From NCBI RefSeq assembly GCF_001509485.1, contig NZ_LLZI01000244.1:1-45377 (forward strand): a stretch of 45,377 nucleotides of DNA, read 5' to 3'. The notes below the pieces were generated by a model, which saw only the letters and a program-made list of their open reading frames with translations, ran no database searches and was not told the DNA's origin. Within the stretch, counting starts at the first letter, position 1. Every line of letters begins with the position of its first letter. Shown in pieces: positions 35,801-43,578 of this stretch. The stretch comes from Streptomyces sp. NRRL F-4489 (lineage in GTDB: Bacteria > Actinomycetota > Actinomycetes > Streptomycetales > Streptomycetaceae). The translations under genes were made by a program, and so were the position numbers.

Positions 35801-37186
35801 CAGCGCGGTGGCCGCCTCGGCCACGCCCGGGTCCTCCAGCAGGACGTTGTCGATCTCGCCGAGGTCGATGCGGTAGCCGCGGACCTTCACCTCGTCGTCG
35901 GCCCGGCCCAGGAACTCGATCTCGCCGTCCGGGGTCAGCCGCCCGAGGTCGCCGGTGCGGTAGAGCCGGCCGCCGCCGGGGGCCGACGGGTGCGTGATGA
36001 AGCGCTCGGCGGTCAGCTCCGGGCGCCCGACGTAGCCGCGGGCGACGCCCGGGCCGCCCACGCAGATCTCGCCGACCGCGCCGTCCGGCACCGGCCGGCG
36101 CTCCTCGTCCAGCAGCACCACCGAGTACGTGGGCAGCGGGCGGCCGATGGTGACCGGCCGGCCCGGCCGCAGCTCGGCGACCGTGGCGGTGACGGTGATC
36201 TCGGTCGGGCCGTAGGTGTTGAGGATCCGCCGGCCGGGGCGGCTCCACCGCTCGACCAGCTGCGGTGGGCAGGGTTCGCCGCCGACGACGAGGGAACGCA
36301 CCCGCGGCAGGTCCCTCGGGATGGTCGCCAGCAGGGTCGGTACGCAGTACAGGAGGGTGACGCCGGACGCGTCCAGCACATCGGCGAGTTCGGCGCCGAG
36401 CCGCCCCGCGCCGGCGTCGGCCGGGCCGGCGACGACGGTCGCGCCGACCGCCCAGGTGGGCCAGATCTCCTCGATGGAGAAGTCGAACGAGATGGTCATG
36501 CCCTGGTACACGCGGTCGTCGGGGCGGACGCCGTAGACGTCCGGGACGACGGCGAGGAAGTTGCAGACGCTGGACTGCGCGATGGCCACGCCCTTGGGGC
36601 GGCCGCTGGAGCCGGAGGTGTACATGATGTACGCGAGCGGGTCGGGGTCGTCCGCCGCGTTCGCCGCGTTGTACGGGGGCGGCTCGGGCCGGGTATCGGG
36701 CGCGGCGGCGATCCGGTCGGCGTCGTGGTCGAGGCGTACGACGTGGGCGCGGGCGGGGAACGGGCCGGGGGAGCCGTCCGAGGCGCCGGAGCCCGTCCCG
36801 TCGCCGGAGCCGGAATCGGCTTCGCGTCCCGCTCCGCCCGTTCCGGAGACCGTCAGTGCCGCGTCCACCCCGGCGTCCGCCGCGATGAACGCCACCCGGT
36901 CCGCGGGCGCCGCCGGATCGATCGGTACGAAGGCCGCGCCCGCCTTGCCCACCGCCAGCAGCGCGGCGTACATGTCCACCGACCGCGGCACCAGCACCGC
37001 CACCCGGGAACCGGGCCCGATGCCCAGGCCCCGGAGGTGGTGCGCGAGCCGGTTGGCGCGGGCGTCCAGCTCGGCGTAGGTGAGCTTCCGCCCCGCGCAC
37101 TCCAGCGCCGTCGCCGTCGGCACGCGGTCACAGGTGGATTCGAAGAGGCGGTGCAGCCGCGTGGGGATCCGCCTGGTCGTGGCCAT
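32888..37186 (-). CDS. Pls/PosA-type non-ribosomal peptide synthetase
   Basis: A 1432-aa protein: adenylation (1-540; core motifs Y-T-S-G-S-S-G-R-P-K-G near 190, N-T-Y-G-P-T-E at 323, Y-R-T-G-D-L-G at 409, P-S-G-K-V-D-R-K at 529), carrier (560-620; serine S596 in L-G-G-H-S), a disordered linker, then three repeats of membrane helices plus left-handed beta-helix hexapeptides (about 720-925, 955-1165, 1200-1410; L-R-L-L-G-A-R-I-G, L-R-L-F-G-A-R-V-G). There is no classic condensation or thioesterase domain. This is the architecture of the Pls/PosA family that includes poly-epsilon-lysine synthetase, where the membrane modules link one amino acid into a polymer. By-eye pocket residues read D235, F236, E239, Y280, V300, G302, T324, V332, T333, K532; the acidic 239 would suit a basic amino acid, but this is weak. 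ATG 37186 is chosen; GGAG is only two bases away. Confidence 0.88.
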   Translation of the reverse strand: MATTRRIPTRLHRLFESTCDRVPTATALECAGRKLTYAELDARANRLAHHLRGLGIGPGSRVAVLVPRSVDMYAALLAVGKAGAAFVPIDPAAPADRVAFIAADAGVDAALTVSGTGGAGREADSGSGDGTGSGASDGSPGPFPARAHVVRLDHDADRIAAAPDTRPEPPPYNAANAADDPDPLAYIMYTSGSSGRPKGVAIAQSSVCNFLAVVPDVYGVRPDDRVYQGMTISFDFSIEEIWPTWAVGATVVAGPADAGAGRLGAELADVLDASGVTLLYCVPTLLATIPRDLPRVRSLVVGGEPCPPQLVERWSRPGRRILNTYGPTEITVTATVAELRPGRPVTIGRPLPTYSVVLLDEERRPVPDGAVGEICVGGPGVARGYVGRPELTAERFITHPSAPGGGRLYRTGDLGRLTPDGEIEFLGRADDEVKVRGYRIDLGEIDNVLLEDPGVAEAATALVPLPGGDGDGEQRELSAYVVPAPNGDGAGAADEDALVARLHQRLRHRLPAYMVPPFLDLVPRLPALPSGKVDRKRLPAPTGRRLGGGGGGSGQVTPPRGELETRVRDVWAEVLGIGPDALSTEADFFDELGGHSLLAAQVVSLLRGRGVGGGTGATLRDVYAHPTVRRLAARLAELPDSAAPAGTGAGAGPEGTGPTGAGAADDASRIPVSRAGGRGGNGGSDGDDPATGRHGSRAHDPAIRPRPLRHPRSRIAAAGLAQAGVIYVLLFLITLPLAAVFSWEHGQFTSRTPVPVRPVLAVLVSYFGVRWVLPAVCARPLAAGIRPGRYPLWGTTYLRLWTLALLLSVSPLVTLSGSPLMGRYLRLLGARIGPRTTIASGAIPLPTLLSVGADASIGYGVTLRAWRVADGWVTVAPIAIGRGAYVGAHAVLEPGASMAAGSGLAEQSVLGQGETVPAGARWAGSPPSPVPALARHIEDMLRAGGTTERGRPRHAAAAVLGTALLECLTLGVAGPGAALVWCAWLAWGSVPAVLVTLTVAAPVYVVSVCAAVACAKRLVLRRTPVGTHPVRSALGVRKWLSDKLLEASLTLTNSLYATLYTVPWLRLLGARIGAGAEVSTASHLDPDLLTLGEGSFVADMAGVGGAAYAGGRVVCRRTEVGRRAFVGNAAYLPAGTRTGPGSLVGVGTVPPGEEVPPDSSWLGSPAIHLPHRQSSGTFPEELTFRPTRAAVRRRLAIEYFRTTLPAALLGTAGFGFLLTLSGLAHSPHPALPLLLAPVLLLASGLAVIAACAALKWLVIGAYRPRVEPLWSWFVRRTEFVTGLYEAAAVPAGLAMLTGTPFLPPLLRLFGARVGRRTWFGTTFLTEFDLVEIGDDAAISAGVSLQTHLFEDRVMKMSKVTVRPGATVGSRTVVLYDGVVGDGVWLDALSLVMKGEYLTPGTAWRGIPAQGLALRPAARPAAEPAPHSPSPSR

Positions 37187-37424
37187 GACTCCATCGGAGC
37201 GCCGGACGCCGGTGATCGCATTTCCGCCCCGCTGCGCGGAGCCCGGACGTTTTCCGGCGTCAACTCCGGGGCGTACGAGGCGCGTCACCCGGCGTACGGC
37301 CGGTCACCCGATCGTATGGCGCGGTGCACACAGCGGCACCGGACGCCGGGCCGCCGCACCAGTCTGGAAGGCGCCCGCAGCCCCGCCCGGGAACCCGCCC
37401 CGGCCCACGAAAGGCCCGGCCGCC

Positions 37425-37637
37425 ATGCCCCTGCCGCCGCCGCACTGCCCGACGACCGACTGCGACGACCGCCTGTGGAAGGACACCACCACCACCGAGG
37501 TCCACTGGGACAACTGGCGCTGGTGGTGCCACCGTTGCGACAAGAAGTGGTATCCGACCCGCGAGCAGATCGAGGAGTACCGCCACGGCGTCGGCGCGAG
37601 CCGCCGGGACCCGCGCCTGGCGGCCGGCCCGCGGTGA
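37425..37637 (+). CDS. Small zinc-ribbon protein
   Basis: A 70-aa protein with two cysteine pairs, C-P-T-T-D-C at residues 8-13 and C-H-R-C near 36-39, set around Trp-rich strands (V-H-W-D-N-W-R-W-W). This is the layout of a zinc ribbon. The tail is basic and polar (R-E-Q-I-E-E-Y-R-H-G-V-G). The ATG at 37425 follows GAAAGG. The upstream open frame is unlike protein. It is divergent from the NRPS-like gene with 238 bp between them, and ends before FabV on the other strand. A regulatory or RNA-binding role is possible but nothing specific can be said. Confidence 0.72.
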   Translation: MPLPPPHCPTTDCDDRLWKDTTTTEVHWDNWRWWCHRCDKKWYPTREQIEEYRHGVGASRRDPRLAAGPR

Positions 37638-37698
37638 GCCGCCCACGGCCGGTGGACGGCGCGCCACGGACCGGCCGCGGCCGGCGCACCGCGGCCGG

Positions 37699-38916
37699 TC
37701 AGCCGGCCTCCCCCGGCCACGCCACCTCGGTCGCCACCGGCGCGCCGTAGTCCACCCCGGGGACCTCGAAACCGTAGAGCCGGTGCACCTCGCCGCGGAA
37801 CCACTCAAGGTCGGCCAGCTCCGCGATGTTCTCCGTCGTCGCCCGCTGCCAGCGCTCGGCGACCGCGGACTGCACCTCGGGCGCCAGCTCCCAGCGGTCC
37901 AGCCGGACCCGGCCCTCCTCGTCCAGCTCCAGCGGGCGCACGCCGGTCAGCTGGTCCCACAGCTCGCTGAGCTGCGCCACCGGGGACACCATCCGCTCGC
38001 CCAGGACGCCGCGCAGCAGCCCGACGTAGAGCGCGATACCGGGGATGGCGGTGGACGACTGGGTGACCGCGGCACCGTTGACGGAGGTCACCGCGCGCCC
38101 GCCGACCAGCTCGGTCAGCCGCTTGTCGAGGTCGCGGGCGGTGGCCTCCAGGTGCGCCTTGGCGGCGCCGATGGTCCCCTTGCGGTAGATCGCCTCGGTC
38201 AGCGGCGAGCCGATGTACGACAGCGCGGCGGTGGAGAAGCCCTCGGCGAGCAGCCCGCGCGCGGCCAGGTGGTCGATCCAGCGCTCCCAGTCGGCGCCGC
38301 CCATCACCGCGACGGTCTGCGCGATGTCCTCCTCGGCGGCCGGCGCGGTCTCCACTTCCTTGACCTCGGGCGCGCCCGCGTCGTCGAAGACCAGGGTGCG
38401 GGTCCGGGACGGTTCGCCGATCGGCTGGAGCACCGAGGCGTACGTGGTCCCGGTCTCCGGATCGGTGCGGCGCGGCGCCGCGACCGAGTAGATCAGGTGG
38501 TCCACCTTCCCGCCGAACCGCTCCTCGATCACCTCGGCGACCTGGTCCTTCATCGCGTCGGAGAACGCGTCACCGTTGAGGAACACCAGGTCCCGCCCGG
38601 CCTCGCGGGCCAGTTCGGCGGTGGCGGCGGTGCGGTACCAGCCGGCGGTGGCGGTACGCCGCGCGGTGGCCGGCTTCTCGAAGCAGACCGCGACGCCCCG
38701 GATACCGGCCCGCTTGAGACCGGCCAGCGTGGCGGCCAGCCCGTAACCGGCCGACGAGCCGATGACCAGGGCCACCGGGCCGTCCGCGGGCGGCGGCGCG
38801 GCGGGGGCGGACACCGCGTCCCACATGCCGGACACCAGCTGCCGGCACCCGGCGGGGTGCGAGTCGAGGAAGAGGAACCCGCGGCTGCGGGGGCGGTCGA
38901 TCACGCGCTCGGTCAC
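37699..38916 (-). CDS. fabV: FabV-type trans-2-enoyl-ACP/CoA reductase
   Basis: A 405-aa NADH-dependent enoyl reductase. FabV marks are the start V-I-D-R-P-R-S-R-G-F-L (compare K-P-R-x-R-G-F), H-P-A-G-C, the NAD turn I-G-S-S-A-G-Y-G-L-A (52-61), and the catalytic Tyr-x8-Lys with Y244 and K253 in A-I-Y-R-K-G-T-I-G-A-A-K. FabV enzymes catalyse the last step of fatty-acid elongation and are typically less sensitive to triclosan than FabI. GTG 38916 has AAGGA seven bases upstream and starts at the conserved N-terminus; an ATG at 38952 would add 12 residues. No other fatty-acid gene is adjacent, so it may act as an additional reductase. Confidence 0.93.
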   Translation of the reverse strand: MTERVIDRPRSRGFLFLDSHPAGCRQLVSGMWDAVSAPAAPPPADGPVALVIGSSAGYGLAATLAGLKRAGIRGVAVCFEKPATARRTATAGWYRTAATAELAREAGRDLVFLNGDAFSDAMKDQVAEVIEERFGGKVDHLIYSVAAPRRTDPETGTTYASVLQPIGEPSRTRTLVFDDAGAPEVKEVETAPAAEEDIAQTVAVMGGADWERWIDHLAARGLLAEGFSTAALSYIGSPLTEAIYRKGTIGAAKAHLEATARDLDKRLTELVGGRAVTSVNGAAVTQSSTAIPGIALYVGLLRGVLGERMVSPVAQLSELWDQLTGVRPLELDEEGRVRLDRWELAPEVQSAVAERWQRATTENIAELADLEWFRGEVHRLYGFEVPGVDYGAPVATEVAWPGEAG

Positions 38917-39144
38917 GTTCAGGTCCTTGGACGGTTCGGACAGGACACCCATGATTGTCGCGATCGCACCCCCGCACCGGCCGCCCGCCCCGCCCACCCG
39001 CGCCGGAACGGCATAGTGGAGGCCGCCCTACAGGGGCATGACAGCCGGAGCCGGGGGCGGGCCGGCCCCATCGGGACCGCAGGCCCGCCGCCCACCGCCC
39101 CGGCACGACCGCACGCACGTACGCACCAGGGGGGAACCCGCACC

Positions 39145-40374
39145 ATGCCGTCCGCACTGCCCGCACCACCGGACCCGTCCGGGGAGAACGGCCCGGCCGC
39201 CGCTACGAGCCGTACGAAGCCCGGCCCCCGCCGCCGCAACCGCCCCTGCACCGCCCTCGCCCTCCTGGCCGCCGCGGCCGCCCTCCTCACCACCGCCACC
39301 GCCTGCGGCCCGGACACCAACTCCGCCGCGCACCACGGCAGTTCGGCGTCCACCGACCACAAGAACCCCGGCCCCACCGGCCTGGACGACCTCAAGCGCT
39401 GGAAGGACGGCGGCTGGCAGAACTGGGGGAGATGGGCCCGCAAGGCCCAGGACTTCGCCAACCCCGTCATCAAGAACCACTGGCAGCCGGACCGGATGGC
39501 CCGCGCCCAGGCCGCCCCGGACGTCGGCGTACGGGCCGGCGACGCGGCCGGCGGCCACGGTGCCACCGACCCCGAGCCGCGCCCGGTACGCGCCGAGGAG
39601 GTGGCCCGCCCGTACCACCGCAACATGGCGCCGGTCGGCAAGATCTTCTTCGACAGCCCCAAGGGCCCGATGGTCTGCTCCGGCACCATCGTGGAGGACC
39701 CGGCCCACCCCGGGAAGTCCGACCTCGTGTGGACCGCGGGCCACTGCGTCCACTCCGGCCGCCAGGGCGGCTGGATGCGCAACATCGTCTTCGTCCCCTC
39801 CTACAACGACACCGGCGTGCCGATGAGCCGGGTCGGCACCACCCCGACCCGCGAGGTCACCCCGTACGGCCGCTTCTGGGCCGACTGGATCACCACCTCC
39901 GGCGAGTGGATCGACCTGGGCAGCGCCGAGTCCGGCAACGCCGGCTCCGCGTACGACTTCGCGGTGCTGCACGTCCGCCCGGAGAACGGCGGCGGGAAGT
40001 CACTCCAGGAGACCGTCGGCGCGGCCGCCCAGGTGTGGTTCAACGCCCCGCACGCGGACGGCATCAGCTCGGTGAAAGCGTTCGGCTACCCGGCCGCCCC
40101 GCCCTACGACGGCGCCCGCATGATGGCCTGCCTCGACCGCCCCGGCCGCCTCACCATGCGCCCTGGCACCCCGCCCATGGACCGCATCGGCTGCACCATG
40201 ACCGGCGGCACCTCCGGCGGCGGCTGGTTCGTCAGCCGCGGCGGCAAGCTCGCCCTGATCTCCAACACCTCGATCAGCTCCACCGCCCACACCTGGCTCG
40301 CCGGCCCCTACCTCGGCCCCGAGGCGCAACGCGTCTTCACCACCATCAGCGCCAAATTCGCCGGCAGCCGCTAG
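39145..40374 (+). CDS. Exported trypsin-like serine protease
   Basis: A 409-aa S1-fold protease. Residues 1-54 are an export signal after a long basic lead (R-R-R-N-R-P, then ALALLAAAAALLTTATAC); the cysteine at 54 could be lipidated although the box A-T-A-C is weak. The triad is visible: H200 in T-A-G-H-C, D271 in Y-D-F-A-V-L, S357 in G-G-T-S-G-G-G-W. Likely disulfides are C178-C201 and C329-C350, as in streptogrisins and V8-type enzymes. A pro-region (about 55-155) with W-x-N-W-G-R-W-A-R precedes the catalytic domain. ATG 39145 follows a G-rich site. Substrates are unknown. Divergent from fabV. Confidence 0.88.
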   Translation: MPSALPAPPDPSGENGPAAATSRTKPGPRRRNRPCTALALLAAAAALLTTATACGPDTNSAAHHGSSASTDHKNPGPTGLDDLKRWKDGGWQNWGRWARKAQDFANPVIKNHWQPDRMARAQAAPDVGVRAGDAAGGHGATDPEPRPVRAEEVARPYHRNMAPVGKIFFDSPKGPMVCSGTIVEDPAHPGKSDLVWTAGHCVHSGRQGGWMRNIVFVPSYNDTGVPMSRVGTTPTREVTPYGRFWADWITTSGEWIDLGSAESGNAGSAYDFAVLHVRPENGGGKSLQETVGAAAQVWFNAPHADGISSVKAFGYPAAPPYDGARMMACLDRPGRLTMRPGTPPMDRIGCTMTGGTSGGGWFVSRGGKLALISNTSISSTAHTWLAGPYLGPEAQRVFTTISAKFAGSR

Positions 40375-40451
40375 CGGCGAACGTCCGGAAAACCCGATCA
40401 CGGATACTGGCAAGGCAAGGCCCCCGCCCGCAGCAGAGGAAGCACGCACCC

Positions 40452-40721
40452 ATGAAGCTCAGCCGCCCCGTCTCCTGGTTCCTGCTCGCCTTCGGCGCCT
40501 GGTCGTGGGTGGTCTGGACCACCTTCGTCAAAAACTTGGCCAAGGACGCCAGCGGCCTGGCCTTCGACCACGGCACCCCCACCGCCTACTTCTGGATCCA
40601 CCTCGCCCTCGCCATCACCTCCTTCCTCCTCGGCACCGCCATCGGCGTCATCGGCCTCCGCGGCCTCCGGGCCCTGCGCCGCGAGGCGGCGGCGACCGGC
40701 GCCCCTGCCACGACGGAGTGA
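40452..40721 (+). CDS. SCO4848-family membrane protein
   Basis: An 89-aa protein with two membrane helices, S-W-F-L-L-A-F-G-A-W-S-W-V-V-W (about 8-22) and YFWIHLALAITSFLLGTAIGVIGL (about 46-69), the second followed by R-G-L-R-A-L-R-R. The opening M-K-L-S-R-P-V-S-W-F-L-L-A-F-G and the W-T-x-F-V-K-N-L step match what I recall of the SCO4848 family, which lies next to the D-alanyl-D-alanine carboxypeptidase gene in Streptomyces, as here. The role is unknown; it may support the membrane-bound carboxypeptidase. ATG 40452 follows GAGGAAG. Confidence 0.85.
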   Translation: MKLSRPVSWFLLAFGAWSWVVWTTFVKNLAKDASGLAFDHGTPTAYFWIHLALAITSFLLGTAIGVIGLRGLRALRREAAATGAPATTE

Positions 40722-41072
40722 TTCACGTCCCGTACGGGCGACCGGTGGATCCCCGCCGGGCCGGGCTCCGTCTTTGAATCCGGGACCGCCCGCGGTCCGG
40801 CCGCCGGCCGGTGCCCAGGCGTTCCCGGCCCACCGCGAGGAACCGGTGTCAGTGCTCTGACCTGCCCTTTCGCCTGGTCCCGAGGGGCGCCTACGAGTCG
40901 TGTGCGAAAGGTGGATCAGATGCAGCAGCTCCCCCGGAAGGCGGGCGGATACGAGGAGACGGGGGCAGCGGGAAGGGCGGGCGGGGGCGGCGGGTCCATC
41001 CGGCCGTTCGGAGGGGCACTCTTCCGTGGGGTGCGTTCCCCGGGGCGGCCGCGGGCGGGTACGTTCACGGAC
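40722..41072. promoter_or_regulatory. Leader region of the carboxypeptidase gene
   Basis: No gene is supported in these 351 bp. A small hairpin, GGACCG-CCCG-CGGTCC (40783-40798), may end transcription of the SCO4848-like gene. A second palindrome, GTCAG-TGCT-CTGAC, is at 40848-40861. TACGTT at 41060-41065 lies eight bases before the GTG at 41073, so the transcript may be leaderless, but I see no clear -35 box. Confidence 0.45.
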
Positions 41073-42362
41073 GTGCCGACGACCTTGAGTACCCCCGCGT
41101 CCCCCTCCGCCGTACGTGCCGTCGCCGCGCTGGCGACCTCCGCGCTGCTGATGACGCCGCTGCTGGCCGGCACCGCGCACGCCGCCCCCGCGGACGGCGG
41201 GCAGCAGCCCAAGGTGCCCGTGCCGCCCGCGAAGATGTCGCGGGTCGGCGGGGAGCGGCTGGGCCTGCCCGGTGTCCAGGTGCAGCCCCGGGCGGGCGCG
41301 CCGAGGCTCCCGGACGAGAAGGAGCTGACCGCCCGTTCCTGGATCGTCTCGGACGCGGAGACCGGCGAGGTGCTGGCCGCCAAGAACGCGCACTGGCAGC
41401 TGGCGCCGGCCAGCACGCTGAAGATGCTGTTCGCCGACACCGTGCTGCCGAAGTTCCCCAAGACCCGCACCTACCAGGTCAAGCCCGCCGACCTGGCCGG
41501 GATGGGCGCCGGCAGCAGCCTCGTCGGCATAAAGGAGAACCTCACGTACTCCGTCCACGACCTGTGGCTGGGGGTCTTCCTGCGGTCCGGGAACGACGCG
41601 GTGCACACCCTGTCCGCGATGAACGGCGGCACCGAGGCGACCGTCAGGCAGATGCAGCAGCGGGCGGTGGAGCTGAACGCCACCGACACGCATGTGGTCA
41701 CCCCGGACGGCTACGACGCGCCGGGGCAGGTCTCCAGCGCGTACGACCTGAGCCTGTTCGCGCGGGAGGGGCTGAAGAACCCGGACTTCCGCGAGTACTG
41801 CTCCACGGCCAGCGCGCAGTTCCCGGGCGACATGGGCAAGGACGGCAAGCGCGCCACGTTCGGCATCCAGAACACCAACCGGCTGCTCAGCGGCGACTAC
41901 GACATCAAGCCGTACCCGGGCATCGCGGGCGTGAAGAACGGGTCCACGACGAACGCCGGGTCCACGTTCACCGGGGTCGCGCAGCACGGGAACCGCAAAC
42001 TGCTGGTGACCGTGATGAACCCGGAGAAGAAGGTGCACAACGAGGCGTACCGGGAGGCCGCCCGGCTCTTCGACTGGGGCTTCGCCGCGGACGGCAAGGT
42101 GGAGCCGGTCGGCCGGCTCGTCGGGCCGAAGGGCGCGGACGACGGGCCGGACGGCACCGGCTCGGCGAAGAACGGCGGGCAGCAGGCGCGGGCCGCGCTG
42201 GACACCGCCGGCGGCTCGGGCGCGCCGTGGACGGCGGTCGGCATCGGCGCGGGTGTGGTGGCGCTGCTGGGCGGGGCGGCGTACGTGGTCCGCAGGCGGC
42301 GGCCGGCGGCCGAGGGGGCGCGGTCGCGCCGGGGCGGCTCGGGGGGCGCGCGGCGCAAGTGA
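41073..42362 (+). CDS. D-alanyl-D-alanine carboxypeptidase (penicillin-binding)
   Basis: A 429-aa serine-type D,D-peptidase trimming peptidoglycan stem peptides. The signal ends near A-H-A-A (38). Active-site boxes: S114-T-L-K117 (SxxK), S172-G-N174 (SxN), and K288-N-G290 in place of the usual KTG. The KNG form, with G-S-T-T-N-A-G, appears to be a family trait in Streptomyces. A C-terminal helix at about 386-406 (WTAVGIGAGVVALLGGAAYVV) and a basic tail anchor the enzyme in the membrane. GTG 41073 begins the signal peptide; the in-frame extension upstream to 40902 is low-complexity. Follows the SCO4848-like gene as in S. coelicolor. Confidence 0.92.
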   Translation: MPTTLSTPASPSAVRAVAALATSALLMTPLLAGTAHAAPADGGQQPKVPVPPAKMSRVGGERLGLPGVQVQPRAGAPRLPDEKELTARSWIVSDAETGEVLAAKNAHWQLAPASTLKMLFADTVLPKFPKTRTYQVKPADLAGMGAGSSLVGIKENLTYSVHDLWLGVFLRSGNDAVHTLSAMNGGTEATVRQMQQRAVELNATDTHVVTPDGYDAPGQVSSAYDLSLFAREGLKNPDFREYCSTASAQFPGDMGKDGKRATFGIQNTNRLLSGDYDIKPYPGIAGVKNGSTTNAGSTFTGVAQHGNRKLLVTVMNPEKKVHNEAYREAARLFDWGFAADGKVEPVGRLVGPKGADDGPDGTGSAKNGGQQARAALDTAGGSGAPWTAVGIGAGVVALLGGAAYVVRRRRPAAEGARSRRGGSGGARRK

Positions 42363-42438
42363 GGGCGGTCCTTCCTGGGGCGTCCCCTTGGCGTCAGGTG
42401 CCGGTGGCGGTGGATTCCGGGCGGTGCCGCGAGCCGGT

Positions 42439-43464
42439 TCAGGTCTCGTTGGCCGCGGTTTCCGGGCCGGTGCCCCGGTCCGTCCCGGTGCCGCGCCCCT
42501 TCCCGGTGCGCTGGGTCGCCGTCCAGGCCGCGCAGAAGATCAGCAGCTTCGCGGTGAAGTTGATCCACAGCAGCAGCGCGATCGGGGTGCCGAACGCCCC
42601 GTACATACTGCGCGCCGCGACGCCCCGCAGATAGCCGCTGAGCAGCAGTTTCAGCAGTTCGAAGCCGATCGCGCCGATCAGCCCGGCGGTGATCACCGCG
42701 CGGCGCGGCGGATGCGCCCCGGCGAGTTTGGTCAGGACGTACGCCAGCATCAGGAAGTCGGCGAGCACCGCGATGCAGAAGCCGGCGGCCGTCAGCAGCA
42801 CGCTCGCCGCGCCCTCCCGCGGCAGTCCGATCGCCGCCGCGGCCCGGCCGACCGCCGCCGAGGCGAACGCCGAGCAGGCCACCGACGCCACCGCGACCCC
42901 GCCGAGGCCGAGCAGCAGCCCGCCGTCGCGGGCCTTGCCGACCAGGAAGTTGATCTCCTCGTCGGGCGCCTCCCAGACGGCCCGCAGGCAGTCCCGCAGC
43001 GACTGCACCCAGCCGATGCCGGTGAGCAGCAGCGCGGCGCCGGCGATCAGGCCGACCGTGCCGGCGTTCTCGACCAGCGCGCCGAGGTCGAGCTGCCCGG
43101 CGATCCCGGGGATCTGCTCGGCGAGCTTCTTCTGGAGCTGGTGCAGCTGGGCGTCGCCGATCGTGGCGGCGACGATCGCGGCCGCGACGGTCAGCAGCGG
43201 GAAGAGCGCCATGAAGCTGGTGAACGTGATGGCGGCGGCGAGCCGGGTCCAGTGGACCTCCAGCATGCGGTTGTAGCTGCGCCAGAGGTGGGTGGTGAGC
43301 ATCCGGTCGACCAGGGGGGCGAGCCGCGGGCCGACGAGCGGGAGGCCGCGCATCCAGGTCAGCTGGCCGTCGGCCTTGCCCTCCTGGGGGCTCTGCCCGG
43401 TCCCGCCGGGGTCGCCGGCCCTGCTCCCGTCGCCGTTCCCCGGCATTCCGCGTTCGTCCGCCAT
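42439..43464 (-). CDS. YihY/BrkB family membrane protein
   Basis: A 341-aa protein with six predicted helices. The family's first helix phrase R-L-A-A-A-I-T-F-T-S-F-M-A-L-F-P-L-L is present near 75-90, as are G-W-V-Q-S-L-R-D-C-L-R-A-V-W and the late P-I-A-L-L-L-W-I-N-F. The lead (1-35) and tail (320-341) are Gly/Thr-rich and hydrophilic. The family was once called ribonuclease BN, but that assignment is withdrawn; a transport or envelope role is likely. ATG 43464 opens the reading frame. Convergent with the carboxypeptidase gene. Confidence 0.9.
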   Translation of the reverse strand: MADERGMPGNGDGSRAGDPGGTGQSPQEGKADGQLTWMRGLPLVGPRLAPLVDRMLTTHLWRSYNRMLEVHWTRLAAAITFTSFMALFPLLTVAAAIVAATIGDAQLHQLQKKLAEQIPGIAGQLDLGALVENAGTVGLIAGAALLLTGIGWVQSLRDCLRAVWEAPDEEINFLVGKARDGGLLLGLGGVAVASVACSAFASAAVGRAAAAIGLPREGAASVLLTAAGFCIAVLADFLMLAYVLTKLAGAHPPRRAVITAGLIGAIGFELLKLLLSGYLRGVAARSMYGAFGTPIALLLWINFTAKLLIFCAAWTATQRTGKGRGTGTDRGTGPETAANET

Positions 43465-43578
43465 CCGCGTACCGCCCTCCCGACACCCGACTGACCCGGA
43501 ACACTAGCGTCCGGATACCCCGGAAACCGGGAGCTACCCGGCGGGCCGCCGGAGAGCGACACGGGAGGGCGGGGACGG

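Noticed and set aside
32909..37750. A 1613-codon open frame on the plus strand opposite the synthetase gene
   Set aside because: It is an antisense shadow made by high-GC codon use: low complexity (Ala, Gly, Arg, Gln, Asp), no domain, while the minus strand has clear NRPS motifs.
40902..41072. Longer N-terminus for the carboxypeptidase
   Set aside because: The extra 57 residues are low complexity and would bury the signal peptide inside the protein.
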